Shown piece after piece: positions 17,325 through 25,805 of a stretch of DNA of 64,000 nt. Made by a program: the position numbers and the translations under genes. The stretch comes from an uncultured Bacteroidales bacterium (GTDB lineage Bacteria > Bacteroidota > Bacteroidia > Bacteroidales > Paludibacteraceae). The DNA lies in contig CAMUYI010000004.1 in the NCBI GenBank assembly GCA_947164985.1, positions 124,001-188,000 of the forward strand, written 5' to 3'. The first letter of the stretch is position 1, and every line of letters begins with the position of its first letter. The notes under the pieces were generated by a model. It had not been told where the DNA came from. It saw nothing but the letters and a program-made list of their open reading frames with translations, and searched no databases.

Positions 17325-18781
17325 AAGATCAATTCCATCACATCGGTTGCGTCCAATTGATTTTGCGGCATCGGTCGCAGGGTTCCGCACCAAAGTAGAA
17401 GCGGTGACGAAGGCTTGTCGTCGATCACATGATCAATGACACGTGTCTCTCCGTGTGTGAGTTGCCAGCCCGGTTGCAGCATAAAGACCACATCGCCGGT
17501 ATGTCGTTTGCTGAGGCTCGTACCAAGTTGTGGATAAAGCACGGCTTCATAGTTCGGCATGGCGATCTGCACCCCTTCAAAATCCATGAGGAAATTGGCT
17601 ACTTGCCGTTGGATAGTTTCCAGACTAAGACGTTTTTGCTCAATGAGCGTGCGGTTGAGATAGATCGATTGCCCGTAACTGCCGTCTATCCATCGTTCGT
17701 GTCCGTAGAGCGCCATGAGGTACGTACCGGTCAAGGCTGCAGCCCGATCCGTATTAAAGGTCTGAACCGGCATATGCAGGTTCGTCAGCGTTTGTGAAGA
17801 CGTACCTAAGATGGGACGGCCGACCACCAAGACTTGGTAATTGGTTCGTCCGATGCGTTTGTCCAACTGCTCCATGAGATAGCCTAAATCCTGATTGAGC
17901 CATAAGTACATATCTTCGTGTTCGGCGCTGGCGATATAGTCCGATTCCGCTGCAGGACTCAAGGTGTTGAGGTGCAGCATCAGCATATCCGGTGTAGCAT
18001 CTGTACCTAATTTCGCTTCTTTTTGGATATCCAAAGCTAACTCAATAACCAGCGTATTGGCTTGCGGCGCACGCATGAGCACTTGACCGACCGGATAACT
18101 GAATCCTTTCTTCTTCTCTTGTTCCGTAGGACAGGTGTATACCGGTATCTCCATACGCGGGGTCCATGTCCGTTCGGCAATAGTTGCTATTTTACCATTT
18201 TCGTTCTGTTCGTACGCCGCCGAAGGAAGACCTTCGGTATAAGCCGCTGTGGCCACCCAAGTCTTACTCTCCGGATCGATCCAGCAGCAGGCATTGGCAG
18301 CATGACCGGCCATCAGAACCGTTGTCTGAGGACTCGTACCGATGGCATAGATCTTGGCATCGGGATATCTCAGGCGCATCTGGTCGGTCATGGTTTGCGC
18401 TAGCAGCGCTTTGGGAGATATGTGGATGTCAGTACCGATACCATGCGCCGACTCGTCTTCCAAAAGCATATGGATATTTCGATCCCGGCGCAGGAAATAA
18501 GTGTCCATCGTATAACCGTGCCGTTGAGGCAGCACACCGGTCATCAGCGTAGCCGTCGTCTCATTTCCGCCATACACGAGGTGCGGATAAGAGATACTCG
18601 TTTGATAGGCCTCTTCGTTCAGTGTCCGTAAACCTCCTTGCTGCCAGTAAGGACGCAGTTTATTGAGATCTTCGGTTGTCATGCCGTCCACTACCGCTAC
18701 CACGGTAAGACGCGGAGCAGCATTCATCCCAAATGGTATAAGGCTGAGAATCAACGTAATATATAAATGAATCGTGCGCAT
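17321..18781 (-). CDS. PafA-like alkaline phosphatase family protein, apparently without catalytic residues
   Basis: A 486-residue secreted or periplasmic protein (signal MRTIHLYITLILSLIPFGMNA) with the fold pattern of Bacteroidota PafA/nucleotide-pyrophosphatase-like enzymes: VVAVVDGMTTEDLNKL (D32), LMTGVLPQRHGYTMD, and the TPDMLMLHLNT and YQVLVVGRPILG strands. By my alignment to PafA the nucleophile Thr position is Gly (near residue 72), the DxxxH metal pair is replaced (NTLSPAAES), and the final DH pair is GR. It is therefore probably a pseudo-enzyme. The start overlaps the DUF4105 stop by 31 bases. Confidence 0.8.
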   Translation of the reverse strand: MRTIHLYITLILSLIPFGMNAAPRLTVVAVVDGMTTEDLNKLRPYWQQGGLRTLNEEAYQTSISYPHLVYGGNETTATLMTGVLPQRHGYTMDTYFLRRDRNIHMLLEDESAHGIGTDIHISPKALLAQTMTDQMRLRYPDAKIYAIGTSPQTTVLMAGHAANACCWIDPESKTWVATAAYTEGLPSAAYEQNENGKIATIAERTWTPRMEIPVYTCPTEQEKKKGFSYPVGQVLMRAPQANTLVIELALDIQKEAKLGTDATPDMLMLHLNTLSPAAESDYIASAEHEDMYLWLNQDLGYLMEQLDKRIGRTNYQVLVVGRPILGTSSQTLTNLHMPVQTFNTDRAAALTGTYLMALYGHERWIDGSYGQSIYLNRTLIEQKRLSLETIQRQVANFLMDFEGVQIAMPNYEAVLYPQLGTSLSKRHTGDVVFMLQPGWQLTHGETRVIDHVIDDKPSSPLLLWCGTLRPMPQNQLDATDVMELIF

Positions 18782-19728
18782 AGATGAGTCAAAGGAAGGA
18801 TTAAAAGTCTCCAGCCGAAACCAACTAAAGGATGGCAGGAGAAGAAGGTTAGGAAAGTGACAATAATAAGTAGCAGGGCATAAGGAATGCCGATCGCCAA
18901 CTCAATGCCCCATGACCAGCGTTGACGCTTTCGGTCGTAGAGGCTGATAAGGCAGAGTACGATAAAATAAAGAACGAGCCCGAAATACCAGGTCTTGTAC
19001 CATGGAACGGGTTGAATAGCAAAAGCACCGATCTGTTCGGATTCGATCATCGGTGTACTCCCATGGTGCGCTTTACTCATATACAGCATCAACTCTTCCG
19101 GCAAGAACAAGCGTTGTTTGTTATTCATTGGCTTGTCGGCTCTGGGACCGAAGAGTAGGTTGATACCGAAATCTGCCCACGAACCTTGGGGCGTATAATG
19201 CCGGATAAAGCGCCGGTAACTTACGCCGGTATAACCGGTATAAGGCGAGACAATACTGTCACCTAAGGCTTGCTCGAACAACACAAAAGGTCGTGTTGCA
19301 CAATTGTCAAAGACAAAATTATAGAGGTACTGCCGGTTCTCGGGTTGATAATTGATGACCAAGGCTTGCCAAATAGCTTCGCGTTGGGTTGAATCCAAGT
19401 TCAGCACCTGCTCATACACCGGTCGCTGCGTCTCTTCGTATTCGCGCATAAACCACCAGTATGGGGTCGCCCCCAACTCATACCAGGTTTCGCCTTTGAC
19501 AAACTTCCAGTAGAAATGCTCCGTGTTGAAATCAAAGATACCGTAGTTAAATACGATATCTATGTCCTGCACCGTGTCGCATACACGGATTGCCGTGTGA
19601 CCATAACGGGCATACAACTCTTCACCTGGCGAACAGGTGATCAGTGATATACGTGCCTGATCGCTCAGTGTTCCGGCACTGAGACTCAGCGCCAGCAGCA
19701 ACATATATGTCAGTATTATCTTGCGCAT
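18751..19728 (-). CDS. DUF4105 family membrane protein
   Basis: About 325 residues: signal peptide MRKIILTYMLLLALSLSAG, then the DUF4105 core with the motif ISLITCSPGEELYARYGHTAIRV and an FVFDNCATRPFVLFEQ stretch whose Cys and His resemble an NlpC/P60-like cysteine-hydrolase arrangement, and a C-terminal pair of hydrophobic helices (about 245-265 and 275-300). I set the start at MRKII because a long 5' extension would run into the PAP2 gene. It overlaps the PAP2 stop by 13 bases. It is probably an envelope hydrolase; the substrate is unknown. Confidence 0.85.
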   Translation of the reverse strand: MRKIILTYMLLLALSLSAGTLSDQARISLITCSPGEELYARYGHTAIRVCDTVQDIDIVFNYGIFDFNTEHFYWKFVKGETWYELGATPYWWFMREYEETQRPVYEQVLNLDSTQREAIWQALVINYQPENRQYLYNFVFDNCATRPFVLFEQALGDSIVSPYTGYTGVSYRRFIRHYTPQGSWADFGINLLFGPRADKPMNNKQRLFLPEELMLYMSKAHHGSTPMIESEQIGAFAIQPVPWYKTWYFGLVLYFIVLCLISLYDRKRQRWSWGIELAIGIPYALLLIIVTFLTFFSCHPLVGFGWRLLILPLTHLCARFIYILR

Positions 19729-20357
19729 AAACTTACAATACAATAAGGCAGGGCGGTGCAAGCCAAACCCACTAACCATCCCGCACATACTTGTGCCGGC
19801 GTATGGGCATGGAGAATGATCCGTGCGATCATTAGGATAAGTGACAGTCCGAACCACAGAGCCATCGTACCGATCGTCGGGATAGCACCTATACCGATAC
19901 AATAACAGAAAAGGCTGCCTACCAAACCACCCAAACCCGTCAGATGGGCGCTGATCTTCCACCATCTATTCACGGTCGCCACAATGCCGATCGCTATCGT
20001 CGCGCCGATAGCGATATAGGAAAGGAATAGCGGCGCATGCAGGATGGCTACCAAAAGGTACGCCCAGAAACCGAAACCCATGAAGGCATAGAGATAGGGC
20101 ATCGTACGTTCGTTCGCGTCTTCGATCTGAAGGTCCTTCACTTCTCCGCGACGCATCATAATCCAGATGGCGGTGATGGGTAAAACGCAGGTGAGTAGGA
20201 ACGTACCGATGATCGCGGTGAGTATCCACCGGATATCCATCGGCGCTACATGGAGACTGTACGCGTAACAGAAAAGAGAGATTCCGTAGGTGGGCACAAA
20301 AAGCGGGTAAAGTACGACGCTTAATATCTTCGCTACTATGTCTGCAAATCGATTCAT
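19716..20357 (-). CDS. PAP2-superfamily membrane phosphatase
   Basis: A 213-residue integral membrane protein with about six helices. The PAP2 pattern is visible in reduced form: KISAHLTGLGG stands for the PSGH motif and RIILHAHTPAQVCAG for the SRxxxxxHxxxD motif. Such enzymes remove phosphate from lipids such as undecaprenyl or phosphatidyl phosphates. It overlaps rpoN by four bases. Confidence 0.85.
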   Translation of the reverse strand: MNRFADIVAKILSVVLYPLFVPTYGISLFCYAYSLHVAPMDIRWILTAIIGTFLLTCVLPITAIWIMMRRGEVKDLQIEDANERTMPYLYAFMGFGFWAYLLVAILHAPLFLSYIAIGATIAIGIVATVNRWWKISAHLTGLGGLVGSLFCYCIGIGAIPTIGTMALWFGLSLILMIARIILHAHTPAQVCAGWLVGLACTALPYCIVSLCAR

Positions 20358-21868
20358 AGAAGGGCTTTACGTAAGCGCGCTACCGGAATACCTAATAGGT
20401 CTCTGTATTTGGCGATCGTACGGCGTGCGATGGTGTAGCCGTGCGTTTTCATCAACTCCACTAACTGCTCATCGGTTAACGGATTCGACTTGTCTTCACC
20501 GTCCACTAACTCCTGCAATATCTTCTTGATTTCTCGCGTAGATACTTCATCGCCGTCCATATTGGTCATGGCTTCGGAGAAGAAATACTTGAGCGGATAG
20601 ATACCGAAACGCGTTTGGACATACTTACTGTTGCTCACACGCGAGATGGTGGATACATCGTATCCGGTCTTGTCTGCTATGTCCTGCAGAATCATCGGCT
20701 TGAGACTTGTCTCTTCGCCGTCTAAGAAGAAGTCATACTGCGCCTGAAGGATAGCCGTCATGGTGCGCATCAGCGTCTCATTGCGTTGCCGGATGGCATC
20801 GATAAAACTCTTGGCGGAATTTAGGCGCTGACGAATGAAAGTAGCCGCTTGACGACTATCTTTATTCTTCGGCATCGCGCTATACTGATCCAGCATCGCA
20901 CTGTACTCCCGACTCACATGCAGTTCCGGGATATCGCCTGTGTTGAGCACCACATACAACTCCTCGTCCCGTTCTTCGATGAAGAAATCCGGAATGATCG
21001 TCTCTCGTTGGGTCTCGTAGATGTTACCGCTAATGGCATTGGCGGGCTTCTGATTCAGATGTACAATCTCCTGAACGGCGGCCTGAAATTCCTCTTCCGA
21101 GCAGTCCAAACGCTGTTGGATCTTATCAAAATGATGCTTGGAGAATGCCTCAAAATGTTCTTTGAGGATTCGGTACGCCAACTCGATAGCAGGGGTGGAT
21201 TTTTCTTCCATCTTCACTTCCAATTGCCTGAGCAAGCACTCTTGCAAGTTCGCGCTGGCAATGCCGGGAGGGTCAAACTGCTTGATCTGACGAACGATAT
21301 CCTCCATCTCGGCATCGGTGACCGTGATCTGCTCTTGGAACATCAGATCGTCCACGAGTTGCTCAGTCGTACGACGCAAGTAGCCGTCATCGTCAATATT
21401 ACCTAAAACCCACTTGGCGATATGCCGCTGAGGCTTGGTCATTTTCGTGAGGTAGATCTGCGATTTGAGTTCTTCGATCATACTGCTTCCACCGATGATC
21501 GGCACTTCACGCCGATCTTCGTCCGCCCCGCTATATTGGGGCTGCAGCATATAACTTGGTGTCTCGTCGTCAGATACGTACTGCTCGTAGTTGAACTCAT
21601 CGTTCTGCAGCGGATCGCGTTGACGGCCGTCATCGTATCCATCGTCCGGCATGTAGTTATCATCGAACTCATCGCCCTCTACGCCGTTCATCCCCTCTTC
21701 TCCTACGCTTTCAGGACCTTCCTCCAAGGCAGGGTTCTCCTGCAACTCTTCGTTGATACGTTGGCATAACTCAATAGACGGCAGTTCAAGCATGCGAATG
21801 ACTTGAATCTGCGTAGGCGTCAACTTGGTCGTCTGCGTAAGCGATTGACTGAGTCCGATAGATTGCAT
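20354..21868 (-). CDS. rpoN: RNA polymerase sigma-54 factor
   Basis: About 505 residues. The N-terminal activator-interacting region starts MQSIGLSQSLTQTTKLTPTQIQVIRMLELP, a variant of the usual Gln-rich RpoN start. An acidic region II (about 45-110) follows, then the core-binding domain, and near the C-terminus the RpoN box RRTIAKYRDLLGIP that contacts the -24 element. I preferred the ATG at 21868 over 21889 because it matches the family start. RpoN needs AAA+ activators, none of which lie in this window. Confidence 0.95.
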   Translation of the reverse strand: MQSIGLSQSLTQTTKLTPTQIQVIRMLELPSIELCQRINEELQENPALEEGPESVGEEGMNGVEGDEFDDNYMPDDGYDDGRQRDPLQNDEFNYEQYVSDDETPSYMLQPQYSGADEDRREVPIIGGSSMIEELKSQIYLTKMTKPQRHIAKWVLGNIDDDGYLRRTTEQLVDDLMFQEQITVTDAEMEDIVRQIKQFDPPGIASANLQECLLRQLEVKMEEKSTPAIELAYRILKEHFEAFSKHHFDKIQQRLDCSEEEFQAAVQEIVHLNQKPANAISGNIYETQRETIIPDFFIEERDEELYVVLNTGDIPELHVSREYSAMLDQYSAMPKNKDSRQAATFIRQRLNSAKSFIDAIRQRNETLMRTMTAILQAQYDFFLDGEETSLKPMILQDIADKTGYDVSTISRVSNSKYVQTRFGIYPLKYFFSEAMTNMDGDEVSTREIKKILQELVDGEDKSNPLTDEQLVELMKTHGYTIARRTIAKYRDLLGIPVARLRKALL

Positions 21869-21872
21869 AAGT

Positions 21873-21903
21873 CTCAAATTACAAATCACAAATCACAAAT
21901 ATT
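21873..21903. repeat. Short intergenic tandem repeat (CAAATTACAAATCA units)
   Basis: Four near-copies of an 8-base AAATCACA/AAATTACA unit fill the spacer between the aminotransferase stop and the rpoN start. The same unit recurs at 61118-61145. Confidence 0.8.
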
Positions 21904-23059
21904 ATATCAACTCCAGAACGCTGGAGGTGATATATTCAAGTTGTTCCTCATCTAACTCTGTATGCATCGGCAACGACAGTACGCATGCTGCCAACTTCTC
22001 AGCTACCGGGAAATCACCGTCTTTATAACGGGGATCGAGGTATGCTTTCTGCTGGTGTAGCGGAACGGGATAATAAATCATTGCCGGTATGCCGCGTTCA
22101 GCCAGCCCTTCGCGCAACGCATCTCTATCCGCACCTATCACGCGCAGCGTGTATTGATGGAACACATGCGTCGAGTGCGCTTGACGACCCGGGATGAGCA
22201 ACTTATCGTTGTTTTTAAATGCCTCGTCATAGAAAGCTGCCGCACGTTGACGCGCAGCAATATAGTCGTTCAGATGCGGCAGTTTTGCATCCAGAATAGC
22301 GGCTTGGATCGAATCCAGACGGCTGTTGACACCCACTTCGTCATGGTGATAACGCACATGACAGCCGTGGTTAGCGATGGCCCGCATGCGATCAGCCAAA
22401 GCATCGTCGTTGGTGAAGATAGCACCGCCGTCGCCGTAGCAACCAAGGTTCTTCGAGGGGAAGAAAGAGGTGCAACCGATATGACCGATTGTTCCGGCCT
22501 GCTTGGTTTCTCCGTTGGAGAAGGTATATTTCGCTCCGATCGCCTGACATGCATCTTCCACTACATACAGATGATGCTCGTTCGCCAAAGCCATGATCGC
22601 TTCCATGTCAGCGCATTGACCGAAGAGGTGCACCGGCACGATCGCTTTGGTGCGAGGGGTAATGGCGCGACGCACGGATTCGATATCCATATTCATCGTG
22701 TTCCAATTTACGTCAACTACTACCGGCGTTAAACCTAAGAGCGCTACCACTTCGGCGGTCGCAATGAAAGTGAAAGTCGGCGTAATGACCTCATCGCCCG
22801 GCTTCAGACCCAAACCCATCAGGGCGATCTGCAAGGCGTCTGTACCGTTACCTACGTTGATCACATGTTTGGCGCCGGTGTAGGCCTCTAAGTGCGCTTG
22901 AAACTCCGCTACTTTAGGTCCTTTGATAAAAGCAGCCGAATCAATCACTTCCTGTATACCTGCATCGATCTCGTTCTTGATCTTCGCATACTGCGACTGC
23001 AGGTCCACCATTTGTATCTTTTTCTTAGGCGCAAGGCCACGATTAACTTCGTTTTTCAT
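21902..23059 (-). CDS. DegT/DnrJ/EryC1/StrS-family PLP aminotransferase
   Basis: A 385-residue sugar-aminotransferase-type enzyme. PLP binding is marked by GNGTDALQIALMGLGLKPGDEVITP, VVEDACQAIGA (Asp and Gln stacking residues) and FFPSKNLGCYGDGGA with the Schiff-base Lys. The family makes amino sugars such as those of O-antigen or surface glycans. It overlaps the YbbR-domain gene by four bases. I set the start at MKNEVNRGLAP because codons further upstream lie deep inside that gene. The nucleotide-sugar substrate cannot be told. Confidence 0.93.
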   Translation of the reverse strand: MKNEVNRGLAPKKKIQMVDLQSQYAKIKNEIDAGIQEVIDSAAFIKGPKVAEFQAHLEAYTGAKHVINVGNGTDALQIALMGLGLKPGDEVITPTFTFIATAEVVALLGLTPVVVDVNWNTMNMDIESVRRAITPRTKAIVPVHLFGQCADMEAIMALANEHHLYVVEDACQAIGAKYTFSNGETKQAGTIGHIGCTSFFPSKNLGCYGDGGAIFTNDDALADRMRAIANHGCHVRYHHDEVGVNSRLDSIQAAILDAKLPHLNDYIAARQRAAAFYDEAFKNNDKLLIPGRQAHSTHVFHQYTLRVIGADRDALREGLAERGIPAMIYYPVPLHQQKAYLDPRYKDGDFPVAEKLAACVLSLPMHTELDEEQLEYITSSVLELI

Positions 23060-23970
23060 TGTTCTAAAATATATTCCACCACATCGGGATACGCCCAAGC
23101 CGATGTGATGTCAGGATTTTTATAGTTCAGTTCGACATCCAGTTTGTCCACCCTTTCCGGCGAATAGACGCATCTGACGTGTATATCTTCGGGTTGCACT
23201 TGGGCGTAATGACTCATCCCCACGCGCACATAGACCTCTACTGTTTGCGGGAAGAGATGCAAGTGATAGCCCTCGGGTACACCGACAGCATGAATAGGCA
23301 GGATAAATTTCTTCTCCGTAAACCGCTCCGCTAGAATATATAGATTCACGCTGTCTGACTCGGCACGAACTCCGGTCGGTAATGCCAAAGCTACCTGTAT
23401 ATTGGTCGTGTCCATTAGATTGCTCAAAGCTACCGCTTGGGTATAGATGGTGTCGATCGCGTTGATCGTCTTATCTTGCCCATAGATCTTAATGGTCTTA
23501 CGACTCAATCTCGGTTGCTCCACAAACTGATACTCAGCAGCCGGTGTCAACGAACCTTTTATCGCCAGTTGTACGGTACGCTCCTGCTCCGTAAAATACG
23601 GACAAGAGATCTCGTCCGGGGTGGTCGCGATAAGGCTACTCGTTCCCTGCAACAGGTCGCTTATACTGCGACGCAAAGCGTCGGCCGGTACGTGGATCGT
23701 ACCTTTCTCGCCGTGGATGTACTGTCTGAGGTCGATGGTGAGGCGAAGGGGCTCGCGGTGGTAGGTGTTCAATCTACTACCGGCATCGCGAATGACGACC
23801 ATCACCGTATCAGGAAGACCTGGCTCTCCTAAGCCGATCGTACCGGGCTTGCCTGTATAATGTATGGAAACAGGCACGCGCGTGTTACGCACCGACTGCA
23901 TCGCATGGCCGTACCAAATACAGGCCGCCAATACGATGAACAGCAGAAAAGTCAGGATATCCTTTTTCAC
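23056..23970 (-). CDS. YbbR-like domain protein
   Basis: A 304-residue membrane-anchored protein: a TM near residues 5-20 is followed by several beta-rich YbbR repeats (for example RLSRKTIKIYGQDKTINAIDTIYTQAVAL near residue 155). YbbR proteins often accompany cyclic-di-AMP synthases; in Bacteroidota they often sit next to yajC and nusB, as here. Function in this setting is unknown. Confidence 0.88.
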   Translation of the reverse strand: MKKDILTFLLFIVLAACIWYGHAMQSVRNTRVPVSIHYTGKPGTIGLGEPGLPDTVMVVIRDAGSRLNTYHREPLRLTIDLRQYIHGEKGTIHVPADALRRSISDLLQGTSSLIATTPDEISCPYFTEQERTVQLAIKGSLTPAAEYQFVEQPRLSRKTIKIYGQDKTINAIDTIYTQAVALSNLMDTTNIQVALALPTGVRAESDSVNLYILAERFTEKKFILPIHAVGVPEGYHLHLFPQTVEVYVRVGMSHYAQVQPEDIHVRCVYSPERVDKLDVELNYKNPDITSAWAYPDVVEYILEQ

Positions 23971-23979
23971 CTTTACCTT

Positions 23980-24318
23980 TTACTTCTTATCAGCAGCTGC
24001 TTGCTCTGCAGCATCGGAAGCATCTGCAAAGACGCTCTCTTTAGCCACCTTGATGGTCACTTCCTTTGCGATCGTGATGATGAAAGCATTCTCTTGCACT
24101 TCCTTAATCTCACCGTAAATACCACCTGCGGTAACGACCTTATCGCCTTTCTTCATGGCGTCGCGTTGTGCTTGTAACTCTTTCTGCTTCTTAGTCTGAG
24201 GACGAATCATGAAGAAATAGAATACTACGAAAATCAAAATCATCATGATCCAGAAGGACCATTGACTACCTTGCTGAGCAGCACCTTCCGCTGCCTGTAA
24301 AAAAATGAGATTTAACAT
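23980..24318 (-). CDS. yajC: Preprotein translocase subunit YajC
   Basis: A 112-residue single-TM protein of the SecDF-YajC complex. The TM FWIMMILIFVVFYFFMIRPQTKKQKE and the KGDKVVTAGGIYGEI motif are diagnostic. An Ala-rich tail follows. Confidence 0.96.
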   Translation of the reverse strand: MLNLIFLQAAEGAAQQGSQWSFWIMMILIFVVFYFFMIRPQTKKQKELQAQRDAMKKGDKVVTAGGIYGEIKEVQENAFIITIAKEVTIKVAKESVFADASDAAEQAAADKK

Positions 24319-24330
24319 AATTGTATGATT

Positions 24331-25284
24331 TTATTTTAATGTTTCTGCTTTGAGTAATGTACCTTGATGCTTCATGTCGCGCAGGATCTCCGTCAGGATT
24401 CCGTTGATGAACATGTAATTCTTATCGCCCGAATACTCTTTGGCGATCTCGATATATTCGTTGAGCGAGATGGTCAACGCGATCTCGTCAAAAGAAGTGA
24501 TTTCCGCCAAAGCGACTTCCAGAATGATGCGATCCATATACGCGATACGGTCTGCGTCCCAGCCTTTCAGGTGCGAGTTGATCCATACCTCGTACTGCTC
24601 ATGTCCTTGGATGGCATGCTCCAACAACTGCTCGGCAAAACGAATCTCTTCTTCGTTGTCAAACATCTCCAGAAGCGGTGTCTGAGGCGTACTATCCTCT
24701 TTAAAACGCTTGATGGTCTTAATCACATAACTGATCACGATATCGGCATCGGTCACCCAATTCGTCTTGTCCAACACTACCTCCATCTCGTCCAATGCGT
24801 CATAGAATGTTTCGTTGCCGGCCAGCAGATATTGGAAAATCTGACGCCAAAGGCGTTTGTCGTCCTCATAGGTGCACTCCTGCGCACGCATGTACTCCAT
24901 GTAGAAATCGCTCACAATGAGACGTTTGTAGACATCGCTTACCGCCTGCAGGCTGCTTTCCCAACTCAACTTTTGCTCTTGCACGCGGGTGCGCAAGGCA
25001 TTATTGTCAAATATCTGCTGCGCCAAGCGGTTTTGCACAAACCGGCGATTCGGCGTGAACGACATATGGGTAGCACGTGCGCGCGTTTGCTGATCTTCCA
25101 GCATGCGTTGGGCGTAGGCGGTCAGTTCGTTGATAAAATCCAACAGAAGGAAATAGAGGTCATAGGTGTCAGCAAAACGCTTATTCAACTCCTTGCGGGC
25201 ACTCAGCAACGTTTTGTCCGAGTCTTGGTAATAGGCGAACATCGTCTGGACAACTCGTGTTCGCACCATCGTTCTATTGATCAT
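24331..25284 (-). CDS. nusB: Transcription antitermination protein NusB
   Basis: A 317-residue NusB, longer than the E. coli protein (139 residues) as is usual in Bacteroidota, which have an extra N-terminal half. The conserved NusB core is at the C-terminus: WDADRIAYMDRIILEVALAEITSFDEI and SLNEYIEIAKEYSGDKNYMFINGIL. It acts in rRNA antitermination with NusE. It is the first gene of a ten-gene minus-strand operon reaching to 15536 (nusB, yajC, ybbR, degT, rpoN, PAP2, DUF4105, PafA-like, DUF4494, YggS-HAD). Confidence 0.95.
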   Translation of the reverse strand: MINRTMVRTRVVQTMFAYYQDSDKTLLSARKELNKRFADTYDLYFLLLDFINELTAYAQRMLEDQQTRARATHMSFTPNRRFVQNRLAQQIFDNNALRTRVQEQKLSWESSLQAVSDVYKRLIVSDFYMEYMRAQECTYEDDKRLWRQIFQYLLAGNETFYDALDEMEVVLDKTNWVTDADIVISYVIKTIKRFKEDSTPQTPLLEMFDNEEEIRFAEQLLEHAIQGHEQYEVWINSHLKGWDADRIAYMDRIILEVALAEITSFDEIALTISLNEYIEIAKEYSGDKNYMFINGILTEILRDMKHQGTLLKAETLK

Positions 25285-25309
25285 AGGGTCACTGTATCTA
25301 AAAATCGCG

Positions 25310-25342
25310 CAAAGTTACAAAAAAACTCGCATATATGCAAAA
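25310..25342 (-). promoter_or_regulatory. Bacteroides-type promoter for the nusB operon
   Basis: TTGCATATATG and TAACTTTG (25317-25310) on the minus strand, 26 bases before the start codon. It is divergent to the promoter at 25367. Confidence 0.75.
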
Positions 25343-25366
25343 AAATATAAAAAAAATACCCAAATA

Positions 25367-25398
25367 TTTGCATAAATCAGAAAAAATGCGTATTTTTG
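25367..25398 (+). promoter_or_regulatory. Bacteroides-type promoter for DUF3276
   Basis: TTTGCATAAATC and TATTTTTG (25391-25398) on the plus strand. Confidence 0.75.
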
Positions 25399-25424
25399 CA
25401 GAGTTTTTATAAAATTGAGTAAAA

Positions 25425-25805
25425 ATGGAGAAGAATCAAGACGAAAGACGTGAGCAGGAAATCGTTTACAGCCGGGCTATCAAAGCAGGTAAACGCATTT
25501 ATTATTTAGACGTACGCAAAGCGCGTAACAATGACCTTTATCTCTCGATCACCGAGAGCAAGCGTCGTCAGGCGGAGGGAGAAGAAGCTCCTTCGTTTGA
25601 GAAACATAAACTGTTCCTTTATAAGGAGGATTTTGCACACTTCCTGGAGGGTTTGCAGGATGTTATCGGGTATGTACAGAATGAGTTAGGCGAGATCGCT
25701 GAGCGTGAGGAGTACGTGCCGGAGCAGCAGGCTGAAGCGGATGCAGAAGCGGCCGCCAATGAGGAAGGCGGGAAACGCAAAGGTATCTTCGGAATTTTTA
25801 AGTAA
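25425..25805 (+). CDS. DUF3276 family (PUR-alpha-like) nucleic-acid-binding protein
   Basis: A 126-residue protein. Its core (residues about 10-100: EIVYSRAIKAGKRIYYLDVRKARNNDLYLSI...) matches the PC4/PUR-alpha-like DUF3276 family, which is common in Bacteroidota and binds nucleic acids. An acidic/Ala tail ends in KRKGIFGIFK. Its 3' end overlaps the convergent coaBC gene by eight bases, so no terminator fits between them. Confidence 0.85.
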   Translation: MEKNQDERREQEIVYSRAIKAGKRIYYLDVRKARNNDLYLSITESKRRQAEGEEAPSFEKHKLFLYKEDFAHFLEGLQDVIGYVQNELGEIAEREEYVPEQQAEADAEAAANEEGGKRKGIFGIFK

